Origin: 2-02-FULL-47-50 sp964479045
Lineage (GTDB): Bacteria > Pseudomonadota > Gammaproteobacteria > Eutrophobiales > Eutrophobiaceae
DNA: 15,638 nucleotides
Assembly: GCA_964479045.1 (NCBI GenBank)
Contig: CAYZJI010000023.1
Span: 1-15,638 of the forward strand
Direction: 5' to 3'
Shown in pieces: positions 1 through 8,615 of the stretch; position 1 is the first letter of the stretch, and every line of letters begins with the position of its first letter. The position numbers and the translations under genes are program-made. Below the pieces are notes generated by a model. The model was given only the letters and a program-made list of their open reading frames with translations, had not been told where the DNA came from and searched no databases.

Positions 1-67
1 CGGGGCGACGGGTCATCTTTACTTTCGTCATTCCGGCGGAAGCCGGAATCCAGTAAACAATCCTTCC
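1..67. repeat. REPIN-like repeat copies at left edge
   Basis: The first ten bases (CGGGGCGACG) match the end of an inverted repeat copy cut by the window edge. A forward copy follows at 27-56: ATTCCGGC (30-37) pairs with GCCGGAAT (42-49) across a GGAA loop and is followed by CCAGTAAA. The tail AATCCTTCC that follows is the start of the T-rich spacer seen in complete copies elsewhere in the window. The repeat runs right up to the stop codon of the hydrolase gene at 71-73. Confidence 0.8.
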
Positions 68-70
68 TTT

Positions 71-838
71 TCACTCTGCTGTAGTAATTTTTTTCTTGAT
101 CGCCTGCCCGACGTGTTCCTGGTTTTCGATCAGCAGGATGTCTGTCAGCAGATCATTGCGGGCTAGCGTGACGGCCACGCCGTGGCTGTCGCAGGGATAC
201 CCGATCACCAGCACCCCCGGACAGTCCTTGATGTGCTTGGCGCGGTGCATGTCCCACTGGCTGTTACGGCACACATGAATGTAATAGCGGGTCTTGCCGT
301 TGTGCTGCATCAGGATCGGCCGCAGATCAAACAAGGGATGCACATCCGGGGGCAACGCCTGGATGCGGGCAAAGGCCTCGGCCTGGCGGCCGTACCCGTC
401 CGGGTCCTGGTATTTCTCCACATTCGCCACATCCACATAGGTGTAGGGTGAAAAGGCGTGCAGGTAATCCACCTTGAGTTCATGCCCGAGCAGGATGGTG
501 GCGAACGCACCGCTGGAGGCGCCGATGGCGATGATTTTTTTCGGCGCCAGCTCCGCGATTTTTTCCCGCAGGAAATCACGCACCGCGGCAAAATTATTCA
601 ATACGGGCGGCACGCCACCGAGGTAACAGGTACGTGACGTATCAAGCAGCAGGATGCGGCTGTATTTTGAGAGCTTGGTGACGGCAAGGAAATCAAATGC
701 GGCCATGGTCAGCCCGCCCTTGAAGCCGGTGAAGGCAATGACCAGCACGCTGGGATCTTCGCCTTTTTCCACGAGAACCGGGGAGGGCACAGCAATGCCG
801 GGATTTTCAGTCGTGTTGGGGGTTTCAGGGTTCATCAT
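71..838 (-). CDS. alpha/beta-hydrolase-like protein
   Basis: This is a 255-residue protein if translation starts at the ATG at 836-838; a second ATG follows at 833-835. The frame stays open to 1096, but that upstream part is translated repeat DNA and is left out. Neither start has a clear Shine-Dalgarno sequence, so the start is uncertain. The sequence shows an early hydrophobic strand (VLVIAFTGF) and then IIAIGASSGAF, a G-x-S-x-G nucleophile elbow with the candidate serine at about residue 108. A late DSHG at about residue 219 would supply the histidine. This order and spacing fit the alpha/beta hydrolase fold; the acid residue cannot be assigned by eye. There is no signal peptide or membrane segment, so it is probably cytoplasmic. 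The substrate is unknown. It lies convergent to nothing in view and is transcribed away from the large RTX gene. It is bracketed by repeat halves at 27-56 and 911-944. Confidence 0.7.
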   Translation of the reverse strand: MMNPETPNTTENPGIAVPSPVLVEKGEDPSVLVIAFTGFKGGLTMAAFDFLAVTKLSKYSRILLLDTSRTCYLGGVPPVLNNFAAVRDFLREKIAELAPKKIIAIGASSGAFATILLGHELKVDYLHAFSPYTYVDVANVEKYQDPDGYGRQAEAFARIQALPPDVHPLFDLRPILMQHNGKTRYYIHVCRNSQWDMHRAKHIKDCPGVLVIGYPCDSHGVAVTLARNDLLTDILLIENQEHVGQAIKKKITTAE

Positions 839-910
839 GTTTAGTGGAAGTTTTTGATTAGTGTTCACTGTTGGCGGTGGTATTTCAAGAATAATAAAGA
901 GAATTGTTTT

Positions 911-1256
911 ACTGGGCCCCGGCTTACTACATGCCGGGGCGACGGTAAAGCGATCTGTCATTCCGGCGCACGACTGCATGGATGCAGGAGGTAGAGCGGC
1001 GCAGGAGCCAAAGCCGGGGCCGGAATCCAGTAGACAAGCCTTCCTTATGTTTTTTTTGCGGTATTTTTTGTTTGACTGGGCCCCGTGTCGCGGCACGGGG
1101 CGACGAGGAAGGTCATGGATAGGAAAATGCCGTCGTCCCGTTGTAAAACGGGACCCAGTAGATAAGACTTCCTTATGTTTTTTTGAAGGTGGTTATTAGT
1201 TTGACTGGGCCCCGGCCCCGTATCGAAGTACGGGGCAAGCTTTCAACGGGGCGACG
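911..1256. repeat. cluster of REPIN-like inverted repeats
   Basis: One half copy and two complete composite copies occupy the space before the large RTX gene. The inverted half at 911-944 reads ACTGGGCCCCGGC, a loop, then GCCGGGGCGACG. A composite at 957-1105 has a forward hairpin with an unusually long loop (957-1032), a T-rich spacer, and an inverted hairpin (1075-1105). A second composite has a forward half at 1131-1162 and an inverted half at 1204-1256. Forward halves begin GTCATTCC or GTCGTCCC and end CCAGTA; inverted halves are their reverse complement. Each hairpin has compensating changes, for example CCGTT/AACGG in place of CCGGC/GCCGG. This is the doublet layout of REPINs or BIMEs. 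No RAYT transposase is present in the window. Confidence 0.85.
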
Positions 1257-1305
1257 AAACATAGATCCAACGAAATGCTCCCCTGACACGACTTCACGTA
1301 CCACA

Positions 1306-1339
1306 TTAACTTGAAAATCATTTTTTCAATTAATACAGT
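1306..1339 (+). promoter_or_regulatory. candidate promoter P1 with overlapping inverted repeat
   Basis: TTGAAA (1311-1316) and TACAGT (1334-1339) are 17 bases apart, which fits a sigma-70 promoter (5/6 and 4/6 matches). An inverted repeat covers the -35 box and spacer: TTGAAAA (1311-1317), five bases, then TTTTCAA (1323-1329). The symmetry extends outward to TTAA on both sides with one unpaired C. It could be an operator for a repressor of the large RTX gene, which starts about 440 bases downstream. This is a pattern match only. Confidence 0.35.
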
Positions 1340-1478
1340 CATCTGAATTGTACTTTTAATGTGATTATTCCAGACTGTAAAAATGTGTCGTCAAATACCA
1401 GAATCATGTGCACCGCATCAGCGCAAAACAATTGCAAATACAGTCACAAAAAATTATTTATTCGGAACGGATTTAATG

Positions 1479-1509
1479 TTGATCGATCACTCAAAACTGA
1501 TGTTATACT
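1479..1509 (+). promoter_or_regulatory. candidate promoter P2 (extended -10) for the large RTX gene
   Basis: TGTTATACT (1501-1509) is an extended -10 box with a 5/6 hexamer. TTGATC (1479-1484) lies 19 bases upstream and is a weak -35; an extended -10 can compensate for this. The perfect palindrome TGATCGATCA (1480-1489) overlaps the -35. Transcription from here would give a leader of roughly 265 bases before the ATG at 1783. This promoter and P1 could both be active. Confidence 0.4.
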
Positions 1510-1518
1510 CCCCGCGTT

Positions 1519-1604
1519 ACCGGATTTAGGGTCCGGTACTTTATCGATAAAAATTATCCTTGCCGGCAAGGAAACATTACCGGCGCGGGTGTGGGGAAGC
1601 ACCC
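1519..1604 (+). promoter_or_regulatory. palindrome-rich leader upstream of the large RTX gene
   Basis: Four symmetric elements follow each other: a hairpin ACCGGA/TCCGGT (1519-1524 with 1532-1537), the palindrome TTTATCGATAAA (1540-1551), the perfect 14-base palindrome CCTTGCCGGCAAGG (1558-1571), and a hairpin GGGTG/CACCC (1587-1591 with 1600-1604). They lie in the transcript if P2 is used, so they could be RNA structures or protein-binding sites. I could not match them to a known riboswitch. The rest of 1257-1782 is AT-rich and holds no convincing gene. Confidence 0.35.
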
Positions 1605-1782
1605 TTATTAATGATGCTTGATCGCATGCATAGTGTTTTGCCTTTGGTAAAAACCGCAGCGTATGCTCATGGCTGTATCGCGCCCGTGCATTTTCCCTGC
1701 ATGTCTGCCAGCTTCCCCCTGAATTTTCCTTTTCTGTTCCGAACTCAAACAAAATAATCGCCTTTAACCAGGAGACTGATCC

Positions 1783-4700
1783 ATGGCCACCAAGTTTGCG
1801 AATAATGATGGAGTTATTGTAGTAGGCACGTCCAATGCTGATGTACTGGGTGATGGTAATAATGACGATATCGTCCTGATCGGCGGCGCCGGTAACGACA
1901 CCTATTATATCGCCGATACAGACACGGTCGTTATTGAAGAGGCGGCGGGCGGCAGCGCGGATACGGCCATATTCAACTCATACTATGGCGACTTCTATAT
2001 AGGCGACAATGTTGAAAATGCCGTTAACAACGGCTTTTTTACGTTTGTCTATGGCAACAGCCTGAACAACGTGATGAGCAGTGACTATGGTTACGGCGTG
2101 GCTTTCTACGGCGCGGAAGGGAATGACAACATCACCGGCAGTAACTACGGCTATGATTCTCTCGATGGCGGTTCCGGCAACGACACCATCGACGGCAATG
2201 GCTCGTTCTATGCCGGCGACTATCTGTACGGTGGTGAGGGGAATGACATCCTGCGGGGCGGCAATGCGACCTATCATGCCAATACGTCTAGCTCCAGTTA
2301 TGGCGATTTTGGCAGTTATCTGTATGGTGGTGACGGCAACGATAACATTACCGGCGTCAACCGTTTCTTCTACGGCAGCGGTTCCGGGTTCTATTACTAC
2401 TCCTATAGCCAGAGCGCCTATGGTGGTTACGATATCCTGCATGGCAGTGACGGTAACGACACCCTGACTGGCGGTGATTTGGTTGTCTATGGCGGTATTT
2501 ACGGCATCAACTATAACTATGGCAGCGATACCAGCCTGTACGGGGGCAATGGCAATGACATCCTGAATGGCAGTGATGACCATATCCACACCCGTGGAAT
2601 CAAGAACTATGACTATGTCTACGGCGGCTTCCAGTATCTGTATGGCGATGATGGCAACGACACCATCAACGGCGGTGATCTGGTCATTACCTCTTCCCAG
2701 ACTCAATACGGCATTTACGGTTATGGCAGCGCGGATTACTTCTACGGCGGCTATGGCAATGACACCATCACCGGCGGCGACAAGATATTCAACGGCAGCG
2801 CCACGAATGACACCTTCTATGGAGACCACCAGTGGGCCTACGCATCATATTTTGGCGGCTATGGTAATGACGTTATCAAGGGTGGTACTGAAAACTTCAA
2901 GGGCAATGGCGGTGAGGACATGCTTTACGGTGCCGGCGACTATATGTACGGCGGGGAAGGCAACGATACCATTACTATTGGCAATGCCACGATCGATGGC
3001 GGCGCGGATGATGACGTTATCTATGGTGGTGATGACAGGGTCTATGGCGGCTATGGCAACGACATCATCAAGGGCGGCACTGAAACCCTGCTGGGCGGCG
3101 CAGGCGATGACGTGATCTACGGCGGCGTGGATATGTTCTACGGCGGCTATGGCAACGACACCATAACAGCCACCAATGAAATCATTGACGGCGGTACGGG
3201 CAACAACATTATCGTGGCCGGCTATGCCAATATGTACGGCGGTTATGGCAACGACACACTGAACGGCGCCGGTGGCAATGATTACCTCGATGGCGGTTAT
3301 GGCAACGACATCCTCAACGGCAACAACGGTGACGATGACTTATACGGCGGTGAAGGCCGCGATACCCTGAACGGCGGCGCCGGTAATGACACCCTGTTAG
3401 GTGGTTATGGCGACGGCTTTGCCGACTCACTCATCGGCGGCGCGGGTGACGACACCTTCTATGTGTCTTTCTACGGCGGCGGCGATACTATTTCCGATGC
3501 CTCGGGCGACGACACGATGTGGGTATTCGGCAGCGCAACAGCGGCCAATGGTATCGAGAACATCCTTGATAACGGCTACGGCAGCCAGACGCTGATCGGT
3601 AACGGTTCCAATAATTTCATCTACGGCGGCTCCGGCAGCGATTATCTCGAAGGCCTCGGCGGTAATGACACACTGGACGGCGGCGCGGACGGCGACGTTA
3701 TGACCGGTGGTGCAGGCAATGACAACTACATCGTGAATTCCGATTACGATGAAGTTGTGGAACTTGCAAACCAGGGCACTGACACCGTGTTTGTCCACAA
3801 TGGTGGAATCTACACCCTCAGTGACAATGTCGAGAACCTGACCTTCGCCTATGGCGCGTCGGCGGCATACGGTATCGGTAATGCCCTGAACAACATCATG
3901 ACCGGTAACGTCTTTAGCAATAACCTGGTGGGTGGTGCCGGTAACGATACGCTGGATGGCGGTGAAGGCGCTGACATCATGTTTGGTGGCACCGGCAACG
4001 ATACTTACATCGTGGACAACAGCTCGGATGTCGTGGGCGAATTGTCCGGTGCGGGTACCGACAAGGTCGAAAGTTCTGCTACGTTTACCTTGGGCCAGAA
4101 CCTTGAAAACCTGACCCTGACCGGCAATGGCTTTATCCATGGCACCGGCAACAGCGGCAACAACATCATCATTGGTAATGACAATGACAACACCCTGAGA
4201 GGCGGTGGCGGTAACGACAACCTGCAGGGCGGTCTCGGTAATGACACCTATTACATCGACGGCGGTGACATCATCACCGATACCGGCGGTGATTATGATG
4301 AAGTGTTCAGCACCGTAAACATCACCACGGTCATCAACGGCATTGAAGAGTTCACCCTGCTTGGCGGCGCAACCCAGGCGACAGGTAACAGCCTCAACAA
4401 CGTCATGATCGGTAACTCGCTGGCCAACACCCTGAATGGCGGTTCAGCAGGCGATGATTTCCTGGATGGACGGGCCGGCAATGACACGCTGATTGGTGGC
4501 TCCGGCAATGACACGCTGTATGGCGGTTTTGGCAACGACATCATGAACGGCGGCGCCGGCAACGACACCTACTATGTGGATACGATGGGTGAAGTGCAGA
4601 ACATTATTGAAGGCGGCGGCACCAATGACACCATCTATGGCGCCGTGAGCGTGAACCTTGGCACGGGCCCTGGCGCAGGCCAGATTGAGAATGTTTTCCT

Positions 4701-7700
4701 CTTTGACTATGCCCGCAACATCACTGGCAATGCGCTCGGCAACCGGTTGTTCGGCAATGATCGCAATAACACCATCGATGGCGCCGGAGGCAATGACACC
4801 ATCTTTGGAGGTAATGGAGATGACACCCTGATTGGTGGTGCAGGCACGGATACAGTGACCTATATCTACGGCGGCCCGGTCAGCGTGAACCTTGATGGTG
4901 GCACGGCCACGGGGCAGGGGAATGATACGCTCGCCACATTTGAGAATGTGACCGGCTCGCAATTTGGTGACTTCATCTATGGCAGTTCCGGGGTCAACGT
5001 CCTCAACGGCAGCTACGGCTCTGACAGCATCTATGGTTCAGGCGGTAACGACACGCTGATTGGTGGATACGGGAGTGACGTCCTGTACGGTGGTACAGGT
5101 TCTGACACCATGACCGGCGGCAAGGGTGATGATGATTACTTTATCGATGCCACGAGTGATGTGGTGAATGAGTCCGAGTCCAGTGAGCCTTCGAGCTTCG
5201 ATCAGGTATTCATCCGCAACATCGGCACGGCTTCTACGTTTAACTTCAACCTCGCCTCGAACAACGGTGTGGAATGGATCAATGCAGCCGGTTCCAGCGG
5301 CAACATCACCATCACCGGCAATGCCAATCACAATTACATCTACGGCACTGTCGGCAACAACACCCTGATTGGTAATGACGGTGATGATGCCATCTATGGT
5401 TATGGTGGCAATGACAATATCCAGGGTGGTAACGGCTATGACTTCATCTATGGCGGCGCCGGTAACGATACAATTTCCGGTGGCAATCAGGATGATGACA
5501 TCTACGGCCAGAACGGCAACGACACGCTGAACGGCGATGCCGGCGATGATAAATTGTATGGCGGATTTGGTAATGACACCCTCAATGGCGGAGAAGGCGA
5601 CGATTTCCTCGGTGGTGGCTACGGCGTTTACGCAGACAAGCTCATCGGTGGTAATGGTTACGATACCCTCTACGGTAACGCAGGCGAAGACAAGCTCTAT
5701 GGCGGCGCCGGAGATGACACCCTCGCAGGCGGTGACGACAATGACCGGCTGACGGCCGATGCAGGCGATGACAATCTGTTCGGCGGTTCCGGTAATGACA
5801 TCATGAACGGCGGTTCCGGTAATGATTATCTGGACGGTGATTCTGGCGACGATGCCATGACCGGCGGCACGGGTAACGATACTTTCATCGTGGATTCAGC
5901 CGGTGATACGGTCAACGAAGCTTCGGGTGGTGGTACCGCTGATCGGGTTGAGAGCAGTGTCAGTTTTACACTCAATGCCAATACGGAAAATCTGACCCTG
6001 TTCAACAACGACGGCCTCACCGGTACCGGTAATGCGGGTGCGAACATCCTGACCTCACTCAGCAATGGCAATACGCTGAACGGTCTGGGTGGCAACGATA
6101 CCTACAATGTGACCTGGGACAGCAACCCCAATGACACCATTGCTGATACGGCCGGTATCGATACGCTGAATGCCACACTCAACGGCGCCAGCGGTACTCC
6201 GGCAGTGACGGGCGTAATCGAAACCCTGAATTTCACGGTCACGGGTGCTGACTCGACCCTCGATCTCGTTAACTTCACTGGTGCGTACGATATCAATGTC
6301 TTTGGTGACGGCAATGGCAGTGGCACGGACCTCACACTCAGCAATGTGCTGGATACCACGATCAGTATTGATGTTGAACCAACCTCACTAACGGTCAATA
6401 TGGCGACTCCGGCAGGCAGTTCACTCGATATGGTACTGGTGGATGTCCTGAACATGGTCCTTGATACCGATGCAGAGACGGTCAATATCAGCATGAACAA
6501 CAGCTTTGATCATTCTCTCAGCGTATTGAACGTGGATGCCTTTGCCGGCAGCACGCAAAACGTGTTCATCACCGGCGATGGCGTGGACTTCACTCTCAAC
6601 AATCTGGCCAACAACAGCGGCTTTACGCTGGAGAACTACACAGGTGTACTCGGAGCATTCCTGGATGATGATTCCGGTATCGCCGATGCCATCTCGATTG
6701 AACTGGTGGATGTGTTCTCAAGTCTCACGACAGACAGTGGCTTGGAGCAACTCAACCTCATCTTGACTGACGAGGAAAGTACACTGAATCTGATTGGCGT
6801 CAGTTCTGGCACCGATATCGATATTACGGGTAACAGTGATCTCACCCTGTTCGATGTGGCCTCAGGCGATGTCGATGCTTCTGGCCTTGGCGGCAGGCTG
6901 ATTGCCACCTTTACCGCAGCCAGCTTTATCTCCGGTACGGGTGCCAGCGATCAGATCTACGCGGCAGGTACTGGCAGCCAGGTCTTCGGTAACGCAGGTG
7001 ATGATCTGATCTATGGCGGCAGTGGTTCTGACACACAGCTGAATGGTGGCGCGGATGATGACCGCATTTTCGGCAACGGTGGCAGCAGCGACCTGCTCTA
7101 TGGCGAAGCCGGTAATGATGCTCTCTATGGCGGTTCCGGCAACGACAAGCTCTATGGTGGCAACGACAATGACTACCTCTATGGTGGCTTCGGCAACGAC
7201 AACCTGTTTGGTGATGCCGGCGATGATGAACTGTACGCCGGTAGCAGCAATGACATTCTGTTCGGCGGTGCAGGCAACGATCTGCTGAATGGCGGAAGCG
7301 GTACCGATACAGTCAACTACTCTGCAGCAGCAGCAGGCGTGACGGTCAACCTGCAGGCCGATGGTGATGCCATCACCGGAAGTACCGGTGTCGCCTCGGA
7401 TGACGGTGATGGTGGTCAGGATCTGCTCGTCAACATCGAGAATGTGTTCGGATCCGCTTATGGCGACAACATTTATGGTGATGATGGCGGCAATACCCTC
7501 ACGGGCTATTACGGCAATGACGTACTGTACGGCGCGGAAGGCAATGACAGCCTGAACGGTGGTTATGGTGACGACAGTCTGTACGGTGGCGCAGGCAATG
7601 ACACACTGACCGGTAGTTTCAACAACGACAGCCTGTTTGGTGGCGCGGGCAATGACAACTTGTTCGGCGATGCCCAGGATGACTCCCTGAATGGCGGTCT

Positions 7701-8076
7701 CGGCAATGACACCCTGAACGGTGGCGCAGACAATGATTCCTTTGTCTTTGACACCACGTTGGGTTCGTTCAACATCGACACGATTGCCAGCTTCGATTCT
7801 GCTGGTGCAGGCGATGTGGACGAGATCCTGCTGCACAATGCAATCTTCGCCGCACTGACGACTCCGGGCGGGCTGTCAGCTGCTGAGTTCACCAGTGGTG
7901 CAGGGCTCACCAGTTCCGGCATCGCGGGTGCCTTCATCGTGTATAACACCACCACGGGTGGGCTGTACTACGATGCGGACGCAGATGGTGCGGGCACGGG
8001 TGTTCAGTTCGCGACTGTGACCGGCATACCGGCGCTCGACAACACGGACTTCACTGTAATCACCACCGTGGTTTAG
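1783..8076 (+). CDS. large RTX protein, probable type I secreted surface protein
   Basis: The 2097-residue protein starts at an ATG preceded by AGGAG (1770-1774) at good spacing. It has no Sec signal and no cysteine that I can find. By hand I count about 85 nonapeptides of the GGxGxDxLx type, the calcium-binding RTX repeat that folds as a parallel beta-roll after export. Residues 146 to ~495 form a tyrosine-rich super-repeat of ~33 residues. Between ~645 and ~1436, RTX blocks alternate with modules that begin NDTYxVD and contain ENLTL and GTGN motifs. Residues ~1440-1720 lack RTX repeats and are rich in Thr, Ser, Asn, Leu and Val, as in S-layer-like domains. RTX repeats resume until ~1983. 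Residues ~1984-2097 (FVFD, then IVYNTTTGGLYYDADADG, ending DFTVITTVV) match the C-terminal domain of type I secretion substrates. No HExxH protease motif or lipase/adenylate cyclase domain is visible, so this looks structural or adhesive rather than enzymatic. The transporter genes are not in the window. Confidence 0.93.
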   Translation: MATKFANNDGVIVVGTSNADVLGDGNNDDIVLIGGAGNDTYYIADTDTVVIEEAAGGSADTAIFNSYYGDFYIGDNVENAVNNGFFTFVYGNSLNNVMSSDYGYGVAFYGAEGNDNITGSNYGYDSLDGGSGNDTIDGNGSFYAGDYLYGGEGNDILRGGNATYHANTSSSSYGDFGSYLYGGDGNDNITGVNRFFYGSGSGFYYYSYSQSAYGGYDILHGSDGNDTLTGGDLVVYGGIYGINYNYGSDTSLYGGNGNDILNGSDDHIHTRGIKNYDYVYGGFQYLYGDDGNDTINGGDLVITSSQTQYGIYGYGSADYFYGGYGNDTITGGDKIFNGSATNDTFYGDHQWAYASYFGGYGNDVIKGGTENFKGNGGEDMLYGAGDYMYGGEGNDTITIGNATIDGGADDDVIYGGDDRVYGGYGNDIIKGGTETLLGGAGDDVIYGGVDMFYGGYGNDTITATNEIIDGGTGNNIIVAGYANMYGGYGNDTLNGAGGNDYLDGGYGNDILNGNNGDDDLYGGEGRDTLNGGAGNDTLLGGYGDGFADSLIGGAGDDTFYVSFYGGGDTISDASGDDTMWVFGSATAANGIENILDNGYGSQTLIGNGSNNFIYGGSGSDYLEGLGGNDTLDGGADGDVMTGGAGNDNYIVNSDYDEVVELANQGTDTVFVHNGGIYTLSDNVENLTFAYGASAAYGIGNALNNIMTGNVFSNNLVGGAGNDTLDGGEGADIMFGGTGNDTYIVDNSSDVVGELSGAGTDKVESSATFTLGQNLENLTLTGNGFIHGTGNSGNNIIIGNDNDNTLRGGGGNDNLQGGLGNDTYYIDGGDIITDTGGDYDEVFSTVNITTVINGIEEFTLLGGATQATGNSLNNVMIGNSLANTLNGGSAGDDFLDGRAGNDTLIGGSGNDTLYGGFGNDIMNGGAGNDTYYVDTMGEVQNIIEGGGTNDTIYGAVSVNLGTGPGAGQIENVFLFDYARNITGNALGNRLFGNDRNNTIDGAGGNDTIFGGNGDDTLIGGAGTDTVTYIYGGPVSVNLDGGTATGQGNDTLATFENVTGSQFGDFIYGSSGVNVLNGSYGSDSIYGSGGNDTLIGGYGSDVLYGGTGSDTMTGGKGDDDYFIDATSDVVNESESSEPSSFDQVFIRNIGTASTFNFNLASNNGVEWINAAGSSGNITITGNANHNYIYGTVGNNTLIGNDGDDAIYGYGGNDNIQGGNGYDFIYGGAGNDTISGGNQDDDIYGQNGNDTLNGDAGDDKLYGGFGNDTLNGGEGDDFLGGGYGVYADKLIGGNGYDTLYGNAGEDKLYGGAGDDTLAGGDDNDRLTADAGDDNLFGGSGNDIMNGGSGNDYLDGDSGDDAMTGGTGNDTFIVDSAGDTVNEASGGGTADRVESSVSFTLNANTENLTLFNNDGLTGTGNAGANILTSLSNGNTLNGLGGNDTYNVTWDSNPNDTIADTAGIDTLNATLNGASGTPAVTGVIETLNFTVTGADSTLDLVNFTGAYDINVFGDGNGSGTDLTLSNVLDTTISIDVEPTSLTVNMATPAGSSLDMVLVDVLNMVLDTDAETVNISMNNSFDHSLSVLNVDAFAGSTQNVFITGDGVDFTLNNLANNSGFTLENYTGVLGAFLDDDSGIADAISIELVDVFSSLTTDSGLEQLNLILTDEESTLNLIGVSSGTDIDITGNSDLTLFDVASGDVDASGLGGRLIATFTAASFISGTGASDQIYAAGTGSQVFGNAGDDLIYGGSGSDTQLNGGADDDRIFGNGGSSDLLYGEAGNDALYGGSGNDKLYGGNDNDYLYGGFGNDNLFGDAGDDELYAGSSNDILFGGAGNDLLNGGSGTDTVNYSAAAAGVTVNLQADGDAITGSTGVASDDGDGGQDLLVNIENVFGSAYGDNIYGDDGGNTLTGYYGNDVLYGAEGNDSLNGGYGDDSLYGGAGNDTLTGSFNNDSLFGGAGNDNLFGDAQDDSLNGGLGNDTLNGGADNDSFVFDTTLGSFNIDTIASFDSAGAGDVDEILLHNAIFAALTTPGGLSAAEFTSGAGLTSSGIAGAFIVYNTTTGGLYYDADADGAGTGVQFATVTGIPALDNTDFTVITTVV
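2218..3267 (+). repeat. eleven-unit ~33-residue tyrosine-rich super-repeat inside the large RTX gene
   Basis: Units recur with the core [DSQA]-Y-L/F/M-Y-G-G-x-G-N-D-x-I. They start at 2218, 2314, 2431, 2530, 2632, 2734, 2845, 2938, 3034, 3130 and 3226. Spacings are 32, 39, 33, 34, 34, 37, 31, 32, 32 and 32 residues. Early units carry Tyr/Ser/Gly-rich linkers after the nonapeptide; the later ones settle to an even 32 residues made of two degenerate RTX half-turns plus a linker. The period is not a multiple of nine or eighteen, unlike an ordinary RTX beta-roll. Confidence 0.75.
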
Positions 8077-8139
8077 TGAAATCTCACTCGGCCTCTCTTA
8101 CCAGGAGAGGGTGAAAGAGAAACAGATGCAGTAACCATA

Positions 8140-8170
8140 CAACGGGGGCTTCGGCCCCCGTTGTTGTTTT
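8140..8170 (+). terminator. rho-independent terminator of the large RTX gene
   Basis: A perfect 10-base-pair stem (8140-8149 with 8154-8163) is closed by a UUCG tetraloop and followed by TTGTTTT (8164-8170). It lies 64 bases after the RTX stop codon. It should separate this gene from the NTPase gene downstream. Confidence 0.9.
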
Positions 8171-8198
8171 CAGTATTCGTAATGCCGACGAATAATTT

Positions 8199-8574
8199 GT
8201 CATCCCGGACTTGCCCCGGTATCCAGAGGATGATTTTGCTATCGTCATCCCGGCGAAAGCCGGGATCCAGTAAGCCAATTCTTCGTTATATTTTTTTTTG
8301 AGGTAATTTTTTGTTTTACTGGGTACAGGCTTTCGCCGGTACGACGGTTATAGTAGCGTCATCCCGGGCTTGACCCGGGATCCAGTAAACAATCCTTCAT
8401 TGTGTTTTTTTAAGGAGTTTATTATTTGACTGGGCCTCGTTGTGCAACGGGGCGACGTGGAATAGAACCGTCATTCCGGATGTGAGATCCGTCATCCCGG
8501 CGGAAGCCGGGATCCAGTAAAATATTCCTCCTTACCGAAACCGGACAGTGCATGGCAGGGCGTAATCCAGTAAA
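8199..8574. repeat. cluster of REPIN-like inverted repeats
   Basis: A forward half at 8199-8227 (GTCATCCCGG, then CCGGTATCCAG) is followed by two complete composites, 8244-8346 and 8358-8457. In each, a forward hairpin ending CCAGTAA is joined by a ~45-base T-rich spacer to an inverted hairpin starting ACTGGG and ending CGACG. A truncated copy (8470-8490) directly abuts a forward half (8491-8520). A last fragment, TAATCCAGTAAA, lies at 8563-8574. This fills most of the 8171-8615 gap; I see no gene in it. Confidence 0.85.
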
Positions 8575-8615
8575 TTAACTCCCACTTTATTCATTACAAA
8601 ATAAAACAGGCAACA

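Noticed and set aside
839..1096. Upstream extension of the hydrolase reading frame to a start at 1096
   Set aside because: The added residues are translated repeat DNA and would lie in the REPIN-like cluster; the first plausible start is at 836-838.
1361..1757. Short reading frames in the region before the large RTX gene (1361-1621, 1444-1752, 1560-1757)
   Set aside because: They overlap the candidate promoters and palindromes, show no family resemblance, and lack good starts.
1978..7836. Long antisense reading frames within the large RTX gene (for example 1978-2829, 3427-4140, 6862-7836)
   Set aside because: They mirror the repeated GGxGND codons of the sense strand, have repetitive Ile/Val/Ala-rich sequence, and lack ribosome binding sites.
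1783..8076. CRISPR-like array from the regular ~27-base repeats
   Set aside because: The repeats keep the reading frame and encode RTX nonapeptides; there are no unique spacers of constant length.
1783..8076. RTX metalloprotease or toxin activity
   Set aside because: No HExxH motif, lipase motif or other enzyme domain is visible.
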